A stretch of 64,000 bases of DNA from Kappaphycus alvarezii. Its lineage: Eukaryota > Rhodophyta > Florideophyceae > Gigartinales > Solieriaceae. Positions 34,836-44,237 of the stretch are shown one piece after another. Every line of letters begins with the position of its first letter. Position 1 is the first letter of the stretch. The stretch spans positions 434,001-498,000 of the forward strand of contig NADL03000004.1 in the NCBI GenBank assembly GCA_002205965.3. Reading direction: 5' to 3'. The translations under genes and the position numbers were made by a program. The notes beneath the pieces are model-generated. The model was given only the letters and a program-made list of their open reading frames with translations. It searched no databases and was not told the DNA's origin.

Positions 34836-35009
34836 GGGCAGTAGGGAACAGGAGGTGGGTTGGCGCCTTTCGAGAAATTAATTCGGGGAGTCGGGTCCGG
34901 TGCCCAATTGGGCAAGATGGGCAAGGGACCTAAAAAGGGATGCGTCGTTCACATAAGAGGAGGCAGTCCGGGAGTTAAAGAGGAGTAGACAGACAGGGCG
35001 TAGGAAGGA

Positions 35010-35449
35010 ATGATGGACCAATTGGAGCGCGCTTGTGCAGTAGCGAGACAGGCTGTAAAGGGGATGGTGATGGTGTTGCGCCTAGCGAAGAAGATGGATG
35101 AGAAGGTTGAGGCAGTGGTCAATACGGAGGAGGAGAAGTTTGGAGCGCGGGACAAGGAACTACGATAGGCGATGATAATAGCGTTGTATGGAGTCCACAA
35201 CGTGGGAAAGACGCAAGTGTTGGAAGGGGAGTTGGTTGATTGCTGGACCGGACTTGGGAAGGGCTGCGTTCGCGGGAGGAGAAAGAAGCGGTATTCGTCA
35301 GAGAGGTGCGCCGCCGGGCACGAGGATGGTTGACAAGCAAGGTTGGGGTGGACGAGTTGCAGTTCCGAAGGAAGGCCGGGCACACGGGTGCGAAGGGGAA
35401 GGGAAAAACGAGTGGAACAGAGGATGCGGAGGCGGGCGCTACATTTTGA
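35010..35449 (+). pseudogene. decayed small ORF inside the inverted-repeat element
   Basis: From ATG 35010 a GC-richer frame encodes MMDQLERACAVARQAV followed by a Lys/Glu-rich helix, then a TAG at about 35166, continues ALYGVHNVGKTQVLEG, and after a frameshift near 35240 resumes as an Arg/Glu-rich segment (REEKEAVFVREVRRRARGWL) to TGA 35447-35449. It lies between copies A2 and B2, so it is probably the element's own gene. No family recognised; VGKT is too isolated to call a P-loop. Confidence 0.35.
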
Positions 35450-35526
35450 TGTGTTTTGTTTTTTTTTGTTATTGTTGTTGTATTTGTTTGAATTTTTAAT
35501 TTTACGCGAGGTGTGCACAAGGTAGG

Positions 35527-35720
35527 AATGTTAGGATTCAATTAGTACGTGGCATGTACACGTGTATTGTCAGAAAAGTGCATTAGCACGTACAGTAATA
35601 TTCTGTCAGCAACGTACCTAGTTTGCATTTAGAGCCCCGCAAAGGTCTGTATAAAGTGCCCCTGACCTGGTCTTCAAGGCGAGATGTGCAACACAGTGAA
35701 GTCGCTACAGAACTAATTAT
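35527..35720 (+). repeat. inverted-repeat family, copy B2
   Basis: Begins GGATTCAATTAGTACGTGGC, contains AGCAACGTACCTAGTTTG and GCCCCTGACCTGGTC, ends GCAACACAGTGAAGTCGCTA, which is the inverted match of the start of A1. Confidence 0.75.
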
Positions 35721-35864
35721 CACCGGTGCGGCCCCATTCCGGATACAGCACAGTACTGGGCTGCAAATGAATTTTACGAATTGTAATGTCCCACCTTACA
35801 CCGGCACCCCATATTTCAGCATGTAGCCCACTGAACTGTACAGTATGCTTTGATCCCGCACCAA

Positions 35865-37907
35865 TCACAGATATCGAAATGTGTGCGATACAGACAGTTC
35901 AGCATCTTCCTCAACCAGACTTTCTGTGTAGTGAGCCCAAAACGGGGGAAACACAACTGCGTCCCCTGCTTGCAGTATGACCTCAATCGCTTGAGACGCA
36001 CATTTTCCCCAGAAAGATTCAAACACATCAGTTTCCCGCCGCGTCAAATTAACTCTGGCGCGTCTATGCAGCGGATGACTAAGGGGATAAATGCCCATAT
36101 GTTCTAAACAATTGGGCGGAAAAAATATCATTCGCTTCGACCCACTGCGTTGCACCAGAACCGAATAAGAGGCGTCGAAGTGCAGCCCAGAGACTGTTCC
36201 GTGTGTGCTGACCCAAATGCGCTCTTGTTGTGCTATTGCGACAGTGCTCCTCGCTTGTTTAAAAAGTTGTTGACCACTACTCACTCTCGTTTGAATGTAG
36301 ATTTGCTCAGCAATGCTGTCCCCATAGTACAAAGGCTCCAATTCACACCCTTCTCGAAGCCGAGCAATCGCCTCGGTGGTAGGTATGGATCGCAACACGC
36401 TTGGCGGTTGAAACTGTTCAGACTGAATCCATTCGTGCGACCCGCGGCAGAAAATGAAAGTGCTATTTGGCGAAACCCGACACTGCACGGATAGTGTCGT
36501 CTTTTTTAAATTCTCCAAAATCGTTGCAGTGGTTTCCTCTCTTTGATCCCTCGACGATGCGATTCCCCTGAAAACCTTTGGTCTTGATTCCCTCATCAAC
36601 AGCCATTCTAAGGACTGTGAATTTGCATTCAGCCCAGCAAAAGCAACATCAGAGGGTTGCTCGTCAGGAATTCGCCTTTGGATAGCAAACGCAACAAGTG
36701 GTAATTTTGCTTTCCGATAGATTGGCGCTCTTTGCTCGCTCCCTCGTGACAATATTTCGTTCATCCAATATGCAAAATTTTCCGAGAAGAACTCGTAAAC
36801 TTTGCGAACTGAAGATTGCTTTGGAAGAAGGTCTGGAGACGTAGTCGAGTACGGTATTGCGCCGTCAAAAGCCGGAAGAGCAAAATTTCTTTTGATAAAG
36901 AGCTCTTCTACTATCTCCACCATGTTCCTCGCCACCTTGTAACCTTCTTTTAGAAATTCATCCGTTGAGAGCTCTGCAAATCCGCTCTCTGGACTGGCGC
37001 AAGCAATTTGCAGGGCAGCTAGCATAGTACCCGAATACTTTGGGTATGCTAGTGAGCTAAGTCTAAAGCAGGGGACAAGATCTCTGCTATGTTGGAACGT
37101 CACTTCGCTTGCCATGTCGGCAATGGCCCTCAACGACCTCTTGCAAATCCACTGAATAGCATCCACTTGCAGGGAAACATTTTGTGCAGCGGTACCCCTC
37201 TCCATAAGACGAATGAAGGAGCGCTCATCCCTGCGAATATTCATGGCAGTTGAATCGTCAGGCTTAGTTTTGACTTGTTGCCTCCATCTTGCCTCCCTCT
37301 TATCGTAAAGTGCAACAGAATAATTGCAAAGGAGGAAGTCTGTGCCCGATGTTGCGTTCACCGAGTTACTTTCCTGATGGCCCCTATATTGCTCTACGAA
37401 TCGCATGTCTGCTCGCGTAAAACTAAGTTTTCTTCTTGCATAGTTGGAAGCCTCTCGACGTGTTGCGTCCTTTTGCGTTTGCGAAATTGGTCGCTTTGAC
37501 AGTACTATAAGATCCAGATCAGATTTCCCGCCGCAAAGGACATGCCCTGCCGCGACTGAGCCTCGCACAAAAATTGCTACTATATCAGACGAAAAATTTC
37601 TGTCAAGAATGAGTTTGACAACTGGTTGCAGCTTCTCCTTGGTACTTGCAGAGAGTGCGAATGTATTTTCACTTGGAAAAGATCTATTGTGATCCAACTG
37701 AATGATACGACCAAAATCCTTCACGAATCCCTTACTGATTGCCTCTTCCAATGACTTGGCAACGCAAACAGGGCAGTGAGAAGAAACTCTGGGCTGAAAC
37801 GGCGGCTTCGTCCGGAATCTGGGTCCAATTCCCGGAGCTACAAACGATGAGAAAGCGGAGACAACATGGGGCGGCCTTATCCTCGACCGTTTTTGCCTTA
37901 GCGACAT
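35865..37907 (-). CDS. nucleotidyltransferase - JmjC/cupin-8 dioxygenase fusion protein (680 aa)
   Basis: Single uninterrupted frame from ATG 37907. Residues about 105-175 form a Pol-beta-type nucleotidyltransferase core: VRGSVAAG (Gly116-Ser117), then D130-L-D132, with Asp167 in RADMRF as possible third carboxylate. Residues about 210-320 look like the helical partner domain of bacterial nucleotidyltransferases (RSLRAIADMASE, SRDLVPCFRLSS). Residues about 560-680 form a cupin-8/JmjC domain: GLHFDASYSVLVQ supplies His576 and Asp578, FPPFWAHYTESL supplies His659, an HxD...H Fe(II) site for 2-oxoglutarate oxygenases. The middle (345-540) is unassigned. Predicted roles: NMP transfer to a protein, RNA or small molecule plus hydroxylation; substrate unknown. 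The 3' end lies 145 bp from repeat copy B2. The combination is unusual; I know no characterised homologue. Confidence 0.8.
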   Translation of the reverse strand: MSLRQKRSRIRPPHVVSAFSSFVAPGIGPRFRTKPPFQPRVSSHCPVCVAKSLEEAISKGFVKDFGRIIQLDHNRSFPSENTFALSASTKEKLQPVVKLILDRNFSSDIVAIFVRGSVAAGHVLCGGKSDLDLIVLSKRPISQTQKDATRREASNYARRKLSFTRADMRFVEQYRGHQESNSVNATSGTDFLLCNYSVALYDKREARWRQQVKTKPDDSTAMNIRRDERSFIRLMERGTAAQNVSLQVDAIQWICKRSLRAIADMASEVTFQHSRDLVPCFRLSSLAYPKYSGTMLAALQIACASPESGFAELSTDEFLKEGYKVARNMVEIVEELFIKRNFALPAFDGAIPYSTTSPDLLPKQSSVRKVYEFFSENFAYWMNEILSRGSEQRAPIYRKAKLPLVAFAIQRRIPDEQPSDVAFAGLNANSQSLEWLLMRESRPKVFRGIASSRDQREETTATILENLKKTTLSVQCRVSPNSTFIFCRGSHEWIQSEQFQPPSVLRSIPTTEAIARLREGCELEPLYYGDSIAEQIYIQTRVSSGQQLFKQARSTVAIAQQERIWVSTHGTVSGLHFDASYSVLVQRSGSKRMIFFPPNCLEHMGIYPLSHPLHRRARVNLTRRETDVFESFWGKCASQAIEVILQAGDAVVFPPFWAHYTESLVEEDAELSVSHTFRYL

Positions 37908-38122
37908 ATCGGTCTTGGGCTGTCTACCGCTTGAGGTCTTCTGCTACCGAAGACTTATTCTCAATCCAGGGTTTGCAGGTGAAAATCAGAGTAGCATTTC
38001 CTGCGGGGCTGTCTGGAGTGGATTTCCGAGCTCGCTAGCTAGATTCAATGTATTGTACGTACAAAAAGCGCCTTGAGTGCATTACAGATGAAAATATTCC
38101 TTACATTACTTCCATCTGAACG
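37908..38122. promoter_or_regulatory. presumed 5' region of the fusion gene
   Basis: The 215 bp between the ATG (minus strand) and the LINE fragment. Contains one moderately GC-rich part and no recognised element; labelled only by position. Confidence 0.25.
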
Positions 38123-38481
38123 ATGCCAACGTTTTCAACAATTAAGTTCACCACAAAGACACTCGCTTCGCGCACCGTTGCCGATGCAGCGAAAAGACGG
38201 AAAATAGGTGAAGCCTTCTCAGGACGATCCAAATTGGGATGGAAGTTTGCGCCGTTGGCCTTCAACTCGTTTGGATCGCCGTCGGCGACGACGCCGAAGG
38301 TAATCGACGAATACGCGGCCGCTGTCGCAACCCGCCCCGGATGTTGGACGGGAGGAGTGAAGACTCGGCTTTATCAGCAGCTTAGTTATACGATTTGGTC
38401 CACGTTGTGCTGCGTCTGTAATATGTCGTGCCCCATAACGCGCAGAGTTTAGCCACCCTATTCAAACCTAATTCTTTTAGG
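38123..38481 (+). pseudogene. LINE-like RT 3'-end fragment (third copy)
   Basis: Encodes GWKFAPLAFNSFGSPSATTP, KVIDEYAAAVA, GCWTGGVKTRLYQQLSYTIW and ends at TAG 38450-38452; the 3' tail AGCCACCCTATTCAAACCTA matches the minus-strand copy at 32.2 kb. About 85% identical by eye to 8822-9082. 5' truncated. The best preserved copy of this 3' end in the window. Confidence 0.65.
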
Positions 38482-38930
38482 TTTGATGCAGTGGGGTATT
38501 CAGGACTTTGCATGTTGAAACTGCATATATCTGTGGTAAAGTAAAGGCACACTTCACCGCAACTCTCTGCAACACCCACCTGCATCGGCCGTGAAGCGTA
38601 CATACTGCACTTTGTCTTGCGCGCTTCTCCTTTCCAGCTGCGCCATCATGATGACATTGAACAAATAACTCTACGAGTAGATGCGGATAGTTGCCGTACT
38701 ACTTTAAAACAGAGTCTACACTCAGTTTGCTACTCACACAGTAATTACATACTTCCGGAAAGCAATGAAATTTAGAAATCCTTGGGAGTCTAGCCAGTCG
38801 CTCCTAAAGGGAAATCAGCCTGTCATCCCCCTCTTCATAACAGAATGCCTTGGCTCGAATCTGCGACCTCGCTGAAAACTGTCATCGAAATAATCTCAAG
38901 TGACCTTTATTTTAGTCTTCCATATCAAAA
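38482..38930. other. intergenic, upstream of the FabZ-like gene
   Basis: No gene recognised; short ORFs only. Confidence 0.4.
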
Positions 38931-39487
38931 ATGGCCGCCCGTGCATCCGGCCGGATTGTACTATCCGAGGAACGGGTAAAGAAGCTAATTGCGCATCGCG
39001 AGCCCTTCCTTCTCATCCGCCACGCGATCGAAAACGTGGTCGGCGAGCACATCGTTGCAGTCGCGCGACAAAATGCAAAGTTGGACGTACCGATGCCGTT
39101 TCTTATGTTAGAAGGCATGGGACAGACGGGTGCAGTGCTGATCCGACAGGTTTGTAATGCCACTTATCCTAATTTCTGCTGCGTCTGCACTTGCGGAGCA
39201 TATGAGGTTCTAACGAGTAGTATGTGTTGGCTGTGTATTGCTGGACTGTGTACAACGTCCTCCGGTAGATGCCCATGTATGCTGACAAGCGGCTGGTGTC
39301 TTTGGCGGGTTTGAAGAACGTCAGGTGGATGAAGGATAGGGACCGGAAAGGGCAAGTGCTGTATACAGCACGGTTGTCAGGACGCGCGCGGAAACGGTTT
39401 GGTACTGTTAGCGCCCAAGCGCATCGTGATGGGGAGACTTTGTGCGTCGCAGATTTTCTCTTCTCGTTCATTGAAGATGTAGAATAA
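38931..39487 (+). CDS. FabZ-like hotdog-fold (3-hydroxyacyl-ACP dehydratase-like) protein, two exons
   Basis: Exon 1 is 38931-39149 (73 codons), intron 39150-39268 (GTTTGT...GGTAG, 119 bp, phase 0), exon 2 is 39269-39487 (TAA), total 145 aa, the usual FabZ size. LIAHREPFLLI (residues 20-30) matches the FabZ N-terminal motif LLPHRYPFLLV, and FLMLEGMGQTGAVLI (57-71) matches the central helix GVLxxEAxAQ with Glu61 kept; exon 2 supplies LAGLKNVRWMK and the last strands. However, the loop with NEPFFxGHFPG is missing, so the usual catalytic His is absent. Either a divergent ApeP-like dehydratase/thioesterase-type hotdog or a non-catalytic relative. No clear transit peptide; location uncertain. Confidence 0.65.
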
Positions 39488-40374
39488 ACCTGAGCCTGGT
39501 CTTGCGGATTAGTAACCGTTCTGTTGACGCTGCGTAAAGGCTATGAATGAGGGTGCGAAACACGTATCCCATTCGCTTAGCTCAATGACAAGGCGCGTAG
39601 CGGTTACCGGCTAGTTGCAAATCAGCACGGTCAGAATTGTTGCGTTGAGGCTGGACATATGGAATCTGTGGAAGAAACAGCCTACAGTCCAAGGGAAGTA
39701 ATCCGTGGGAGACCTGAAAACGCAGCGCAGGCAAGTCGACTGTATTGCGAGCATCCTTGTCTCTGGTCAAGAGATTATTGTGCCGAGATTGTCGAGCAGC
39801 CATGTTTTTCGAAGGCCGGGACATGGCAAGGGTGATCCCGCAAATCCCAATGCGATCTGGTTAGAACGCGAGGTATCCAGTCATTACGGTACTGGACAAA
39901 GGGGATTCGCTAACTACGCACCGTTTCGAGCTGTTTGAGAATAACTATTCAGTGCGAATGGCGTGGTCCCTAATACTCACCCGAGGAGGATTTTGGATGG
40001 TTGGTAGGACGAACACTTTTCCGATTAAAGCAAGTGTACGGTATATAGTTTGTGGGTGCAATGAAGGATTCTGTTTCGTAAAGAGACGCGTGCGACATGC
40101 TGAAGCGTAAGACGTGCTGAATCCGTGTGATGAACACGCCTGCAGTTTCAAGTGATCTAAAGATCTTCAACATGCAACATTTGTCCGCGCAGATCATCGT
40201 CGCTCTTAGACGGTTACTTGACTGCAGATTGCTTGCACGCGATACCAAGAATTCATACACCCCTAACAAACCTGTTGTAGGTGAACTTTACGTTGCCTGT
40301 CTCAACCGACTGTTTACCTGGATCCCAAAAAGACCGCAACAGCACATACATAGCCTTACAGCCACAGCACACAC
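39488..40374. other. intergenic between FabZ-like and RPL32 genes
   Basis: Several ORFs of 68-118 codons overlap on both strands without recognised domains. A TAGCTCAATGACAAGG stretch at about 39576 vaguely resembles a tRNA A box but no matching B box or stems were found. Confidence 0.4.
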
Positions 40375-40776
40375 CTACTCAGTCTCCTCGGCCTTCACAC
40401 GTGCGCCCGGATTAGTGATTTTGATATCCAGCTCCTTCGCGCGGTCAATGATAGCGATCCTCTTTCGGGACGACACGGCATGAGCAATCTCCGCACAGTA
40501 AGTCCTGTTCTGCATCATGAGGACCTCAAGTTCGTTGACATTGTGAACCAAGAACTTGTACAAACCAGTGGGAAGCATATGTCGGGTCTTCTTGTTAGAC
40601 CCATAGCCGATGTTAGGCATGGAGACCTTTCCACGCCATTTGCGCCTGACACGAGAGTCGATACCCTTTTGCCGACGCCACGATTCCGGAACGCGAATCT
40701 TCGTATCGGACTGATGGCGCTTAAACTTGCGCGTCCTTTTCTTGACGATCTTCAAGGTGTTGAGAGACGTAGGCAT
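40375..40776 (-). CDS. RPL32: 60S ribosomal protein L32 (eL32)
   Basis: 133 aa, intronless in the coding part, ATG 40776, TAA/TAG end at 40375. Family signature present throughout: [14 protein letters not shown] (11-24), [10 protein letters not shown] (38-47), [11 protein letters not shown] (53-63), [15 protein letters not shown] (66-80), [14 protein letters not shown] (93-106), TNPGARV near the end. Normal eL32 length. Component of the cytosolic large subunit, where it sits on the solvent side binding 25S/28S rRNA. The bases before the start (GCTTAG then ATATCACG) could be a splice acceptor, so a 5' UTR intron is possible, as often in ribosomal protein genes. Confidence 0.95.
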   Translation of the reverse strand: MPTSLNTLKIVKKRTRKFKRHQSDTKIRVPESWRRQKGIDSRVRRKWRGKVSMPNIGYGSNKKTRHMLPTGLYKFLVHNVNELEVLMMQNRTYCAEIAHAVSSRKRIAIIDRAKELDIKITNPGARVKAEETE

Positions 40777-41575
40777 CGTGATATCTAAGCAAATGTGTCA
40801 TTCAGCAAATCGCAGCATACGTGTTAGTAAAGAGTTGCTGCTTCTGCAGGGACGGAAAAGATCCCGACGACTGCAAAATGATTCGGATGCACAAGACAGA
40901 TTCAACGTGCTGAGCTTCTTTCCATGACCGGGGAACCTGTTGTACGTGTTAAGTTGAACCTGTTGATCCGCGCGTATGATTTGCTGAAAGGATGTAAACG
41001 CCTCAGGGAATGGTACTACGCGCCTCGGCAATGCAGAGGATGCAAGAAAGTCAACATGATCGACTTACCTAAAACGTTCAATTCTGCTGTGTAGGGTGTT
41101 TGAGTGCCTTACCGACGGCCGCTCGTGTCGACGAAGAAAGGGTAGCGGCGTATGCCAAACGTCGACAAGTCGAATGTGCCTGCAGTAGCCAGAATATGTT
41201 AAACTGTCGACGGCGTCCTCCCTAGCAACCCTAATTTGGAGTCTCGAAAAAAACATTCAAAATACTTACTTCGAAGCATTCAGAAAAATAATTTAATTAA
41301 TCAAATATCCCAACCACTTGGTCACACTATTTGATCCTTCAAGCTTTAATCGCTTACAGAAACCAATTCGCGCCAAACTAGGGCCCTGCCTTCCTCAGAG
41401 GAATTAAGACTTCTCCATCACCTTGCCTATGGTTCGTGAATGAGGCCAAGCCATTATACTTAACCTTAAGCCTCGTCAACATCCCCGTTTGCTGCAGCAT
41501 CACATCTACGACCAAGGATTCTACCGCTTTGAACTCGCTACAAGCAGCCCAATCTATCTCATCTTTCAGAAAACA
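40777..41575. promoter_or_regulatory. divergent intergenic region between RPL32 and BDP1
   Basis: 800 bp shared upstream region of two divergently transcribed genes involved in protein synthesis. It may contain a 5' UTR exon of RPL32. No specific site recognised. Confidence 0.35.
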
Positions 41576-42763
41576 ATGGCGTCCACAGACCCCGCAGACT
41601 CTTCGGACCCCGCGCCCACTGTAACAAATGAACCACCGCCGGCCACGCGCCACATGACTCTTACAGAAATCATTTCCGGGGTGAAGCGACGCAGTGGTGC
41701 ATTCCCGATGTCCAGTTCCGAGAAATCCAAGGAGGCTCGCAGTAAACAACGTCGTTCAGACTTTGCTGTCCCGGAGGAAGAGCCGGCCCCTGCCACACCT
41801 CGCCCGTCTACGCCACCTCCACAGGATGAAGAGCCTCCCCAGGATCAGGCGGTCGCTCCGCAAGTCACACTGGATGCTAAGGGCAATATTGTCGTCGATC
41901 CTGATAGTCTCGTAGTTAGTGAAAACACAGCCCGCCCATCGGAAGACGACCACAGGACGGTCACACTTGATAGTGAAGCGCTTGGCACTCGCATTACCAG
42001 CGCGACGTATGGAAAACGTGAATCTGCACACAAATGGAGCGAACAGGAGACCGACAGGTTTTACCAAGCATTGAGGATGTTTGGTACTGATTTTTCGCTA
42101 ATGGAGCGCACATTTCCAAAACGCAGTCGAAGACAACTGAAACTCAAGTTCAAGCGAGAGGAAAAGGAGAATCCGAAGCGGGTGGACGAGACTTTGAATG
42201 CACCCTCACTACCAATCCCTCGAATCATTGCGAATGTCCCCGCATCCGAGGGGTCGCAGGTTACGGCTGGGGACGGCGTCACGAGATCGGCTGGTCAGCA
42301 ACAAGATTCGGGCGATAACGCGGCTATGGGAAGTAAAGGAAACAGCGCGGGAGGGCAAGCAGATGGACAAGACGCTGCCGGAAAAGAAACCAGTGGCGAT
42401 CAAGCTGTCCGGACAGAAGGCCGGGGTGAGGAGGCTCATGAGGGAAACGGTGGTGAAAATGCAGCCATCCCGAAAGAAGCCAGTACAGAGGGTCAGGAAG
42501 GGAATTCGGTTGACAATGTAGCAGTCAAAGAGAAGGGCAACGCAGAGGGCAACGAGGGGAAAGTTATGGGAAAAACGGACGTTGGAACGGAAGGCAGCGG
42601 CGAAGAATGCGCGGGAAACAGGAGTAAACAGGACGCAGGTAATGAAGAGGGTTGCGCGGAGGGAGTGGAGAAAAAGGTTGCGGAGAGTGCGGAGGGCAAA
42701 AAACAAGGTAGCGCCGAGGAAAACGCCGAAAAGAGCAGCGACCGACAGACCGGAAGTGACTAG
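41576..42763 (+). CDS. BDP1: TFIIIB subunit BDP1 (B'' SANT-domain protein)
   Basis: 395 aa from ATG 41576 in context AAACAATGGC; the frame is open 29 codons further upstream, but that part looks like 5' UTR. Residues about 152-209 form the extended SANT domain with the BDP1 signature HKWSEQETDRFYQALRMFGT, DFSLMERTFPKRSRRQLKLK, FKREEKENPKRV. Just upstream, VTLDAKGNIVVDPDSLVV (about 97-114) is also typical of BDP1. The N-terminus is Pro/Ser-rich and the last 190 residues are a low-complexity Gly/Glu/Lys/Ala tract of imperfect repeats (EGNEGK, AEG). BDP1 joins TBP and BRF1 in TFIIIB to recruit RNA polymerase III to tRNA and 5S genes. Ends TAG 42761-42763; no intron seen. Confidence 0.9.
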   Translation: MASTDPADSSDPAPTVTNEPPPATRHMTLTEIISGVKRRSGAFPMSSSEKSKEARSKQRRSDFAVPEEEPAPATPRPSTPPPQDEEPPQDQAVAPQVTLDAKGNIVVDPDSLVVSENTARPSEDDHRTVTLDSEALGTRITSATYGKRESAHKWSEQETDRFYQALRMFGTDFSLMERTFPKRSRRQLKLKFKREEKENPKRVDETLNAPSLPIPRIIANVPASEGSQVTAGDGVTRSAGQQQDSGDNAAMGSKGNSAGGQADGQDAAGKETSGDQAVRTEGRGEEAHEGNGGENAAIPKEASTEGQEGNSVDNVAVKEKGNAEGNEGKVMGKTDVGTEGSGEECAGNRSKQDAGNEEGCAEGVEKKVAESAEGKKQGSAEENAEKSSDRQTGSD

Positions 42764-43149
42764 GGAAGTTTGATCACAACAAATTTTGTTGTGCTCAACT
42801 CCTAGAATGGGACGCAGGCTTTCGCTGGAAAGAGAGCTTGAAATGCAATCGCGAGGAATCGGGACTGGGATAAGCAAGCAAAAATGGATGGGTTTGAGAA
42901 AGGGAAGAGGGCAACGGCGATGTTATTCTTCAGGGATCATCACGGATCCTGACAAATCTTGAGGTTTAAAAAATAGTGTGGATAGTTTTATACTGTACAT
43001 TTTGTGGCTTCTGACAAACTGTTTTGTCGAACAATCGCTTTCCAATCGTTGCTAATGATCTCCAAAGGGTGTACAGAAATCAACTGGACCAGAAAAATTG
43101 CCCAACTCGTTTCAGCCTCAATTGAGATAGCCAGCAGCCACTTCATAAA
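42764..43149. other. intergenic BDP1 - fibrillin
   Basis: No gene recognised. An ATACTGTACATT word lies near 42990, about 160 bp 5' of the fibrillin leader. Confidence 0.4.
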
Positions 43150-43897
43150 ATGAAACCGTTCACAGCATTCCTCTCCCTCACTTCGGCCCATATCCCCGGC
43201 CCCTTTCCACAGGTACCAACCGCAGCATCCGCGGCCTTGAACCCACACTTCCCAAACAACGACATGCAGCATCCAGGCATGTCCAAACCCCTCGCTGCTC
43301 AGCCCAAACATCCGGAGTAGCGCAACTTCGCCAGGAAATTAAAAGTCTTGTCGGGGTGGATCGAGGCATTTTCGGTCTGGAAGATTCGGACCGCGCCTCA
43401 CTTGATTCGCTAATACGCACGGTAGAAGCAGAGACGCCAGTGTCGGAACCAACTGCTAAAAACGCAAAGGTTGCTCATGGGTCTTGGCGGTTGATCTATA
43501 CAAATTGGAAATTTTGGGACAGAGGCGCATCAAGTTGGCGATTGCGACATCTCGCAAGTCGGGATTGGTCAAGCTGGGTGATATTTTTCAGATTATTGAC
43601 GCGGAGAAAAGGGAAAGTCGAAACGTTGTGGAGTTTGAAGTGATGGGGAGGGTGAGGGGTACCTTTTCTATCGATGCTGAGTACGAGGTGGAGAGTGCCG
43701 TGAGAGTAAACGTCATGAAAAAGGGTGCGCGATTGGAACCGGAGAGGTTGGAGATGATGTTGGGGGAAAACGTGGGACTCTTGACCGATATATTTAATCC
43801 GGAGGGATGGTTGGACATTACATATATCGATGAAGGACTGCGGATTGGGAGGGATGGCAAAGGGAGAGTATTCGTTTTAGAACGGATACAGCATTGA
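43150..43897 (+). CDS. plastid-lipid-associated protein / fibrillin (PAP) family, frame-disrupted
   Basis: Frame with LVGVDRGIFGLEDSDR, SLDSLIRTVEAETPVSEPTA and GSWRLIYTN matches the PAP_fibrillin N-terminal half; the other half (LGQRRIKLAIATSRKSGLVK, FQIIDAEK, LDITYIDEGLRIGRDG, VFVLERI) is in the next frame and ends TGA 43895-43897. The join falls at about 43502-43508, where one T appears missing from an AAATTTGG run. A leader starting MKPFTAFLSLTSAHIPG at ATG 43150 lies in a third frame; it could join through a short intron (candidate 43213-43334, GT...AG) or another indel. Phe at position 4 suits a red algal plastid targeting signal. Fibrillins bind lipids in plastoglobules and thylakoids. 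Start and structure are uncertain; family call is firm. Confidence 0.75.
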
Positions 43898-44237
43898 TGC
43901 AAACTTCTCTACTCACGCTCAGTCGCTTCACTCATGTGACGGGGCCTCTGCCGTGCAGCATCCGTCGCCAATTTGCGTCTTTTTCGTCTGTAAAGAGTAA
44001 TCCAGCATGTCCCAATGCACGGATATCTGTAAAGACCGTAGCAAAGAGTTGCGGCCGGATTCTCTACAACAGTGTGCAAGTAGTCTCACTTGCTATGAGA
44101 ATTTTGCTCTCGCAGGAGAGAAACTACATGAGTTTATACAACTCGCAACCTCATTCGCCATCTAATCAATTATACAATTTCGAATCTCAAGTGAACAACA
44201 TTTGTTGCGGAAGGCATGCCATCCCAGTGCTTATCAA
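43898..44237. other. intergenic fibrillin - riboflavin kinase, with small ORF
   Basis: A 114-codon ORF (ATG 43897 to 44241) overlaps the fibrillin stop and starts MQTSLLTLSRFTHVTG with an Arg/Ser-rich, presequence-like beginning, but then has no recognisable domain and is not in frame with the next gene. Probably chance. Confidence 0.3.

Noticed and set aside
34949-35518. 189-codon minus-strand ORF
   Set aside because: Ser/Pro/Asn-rich low-complexity antisense of the more protein-like plus-strand ORF 35010-35449.
39570-39640. tRNA-like sequence TAGCTCAATGACAAGG
   Set aside because: No B box and no cloverleaf stems could be drawn.
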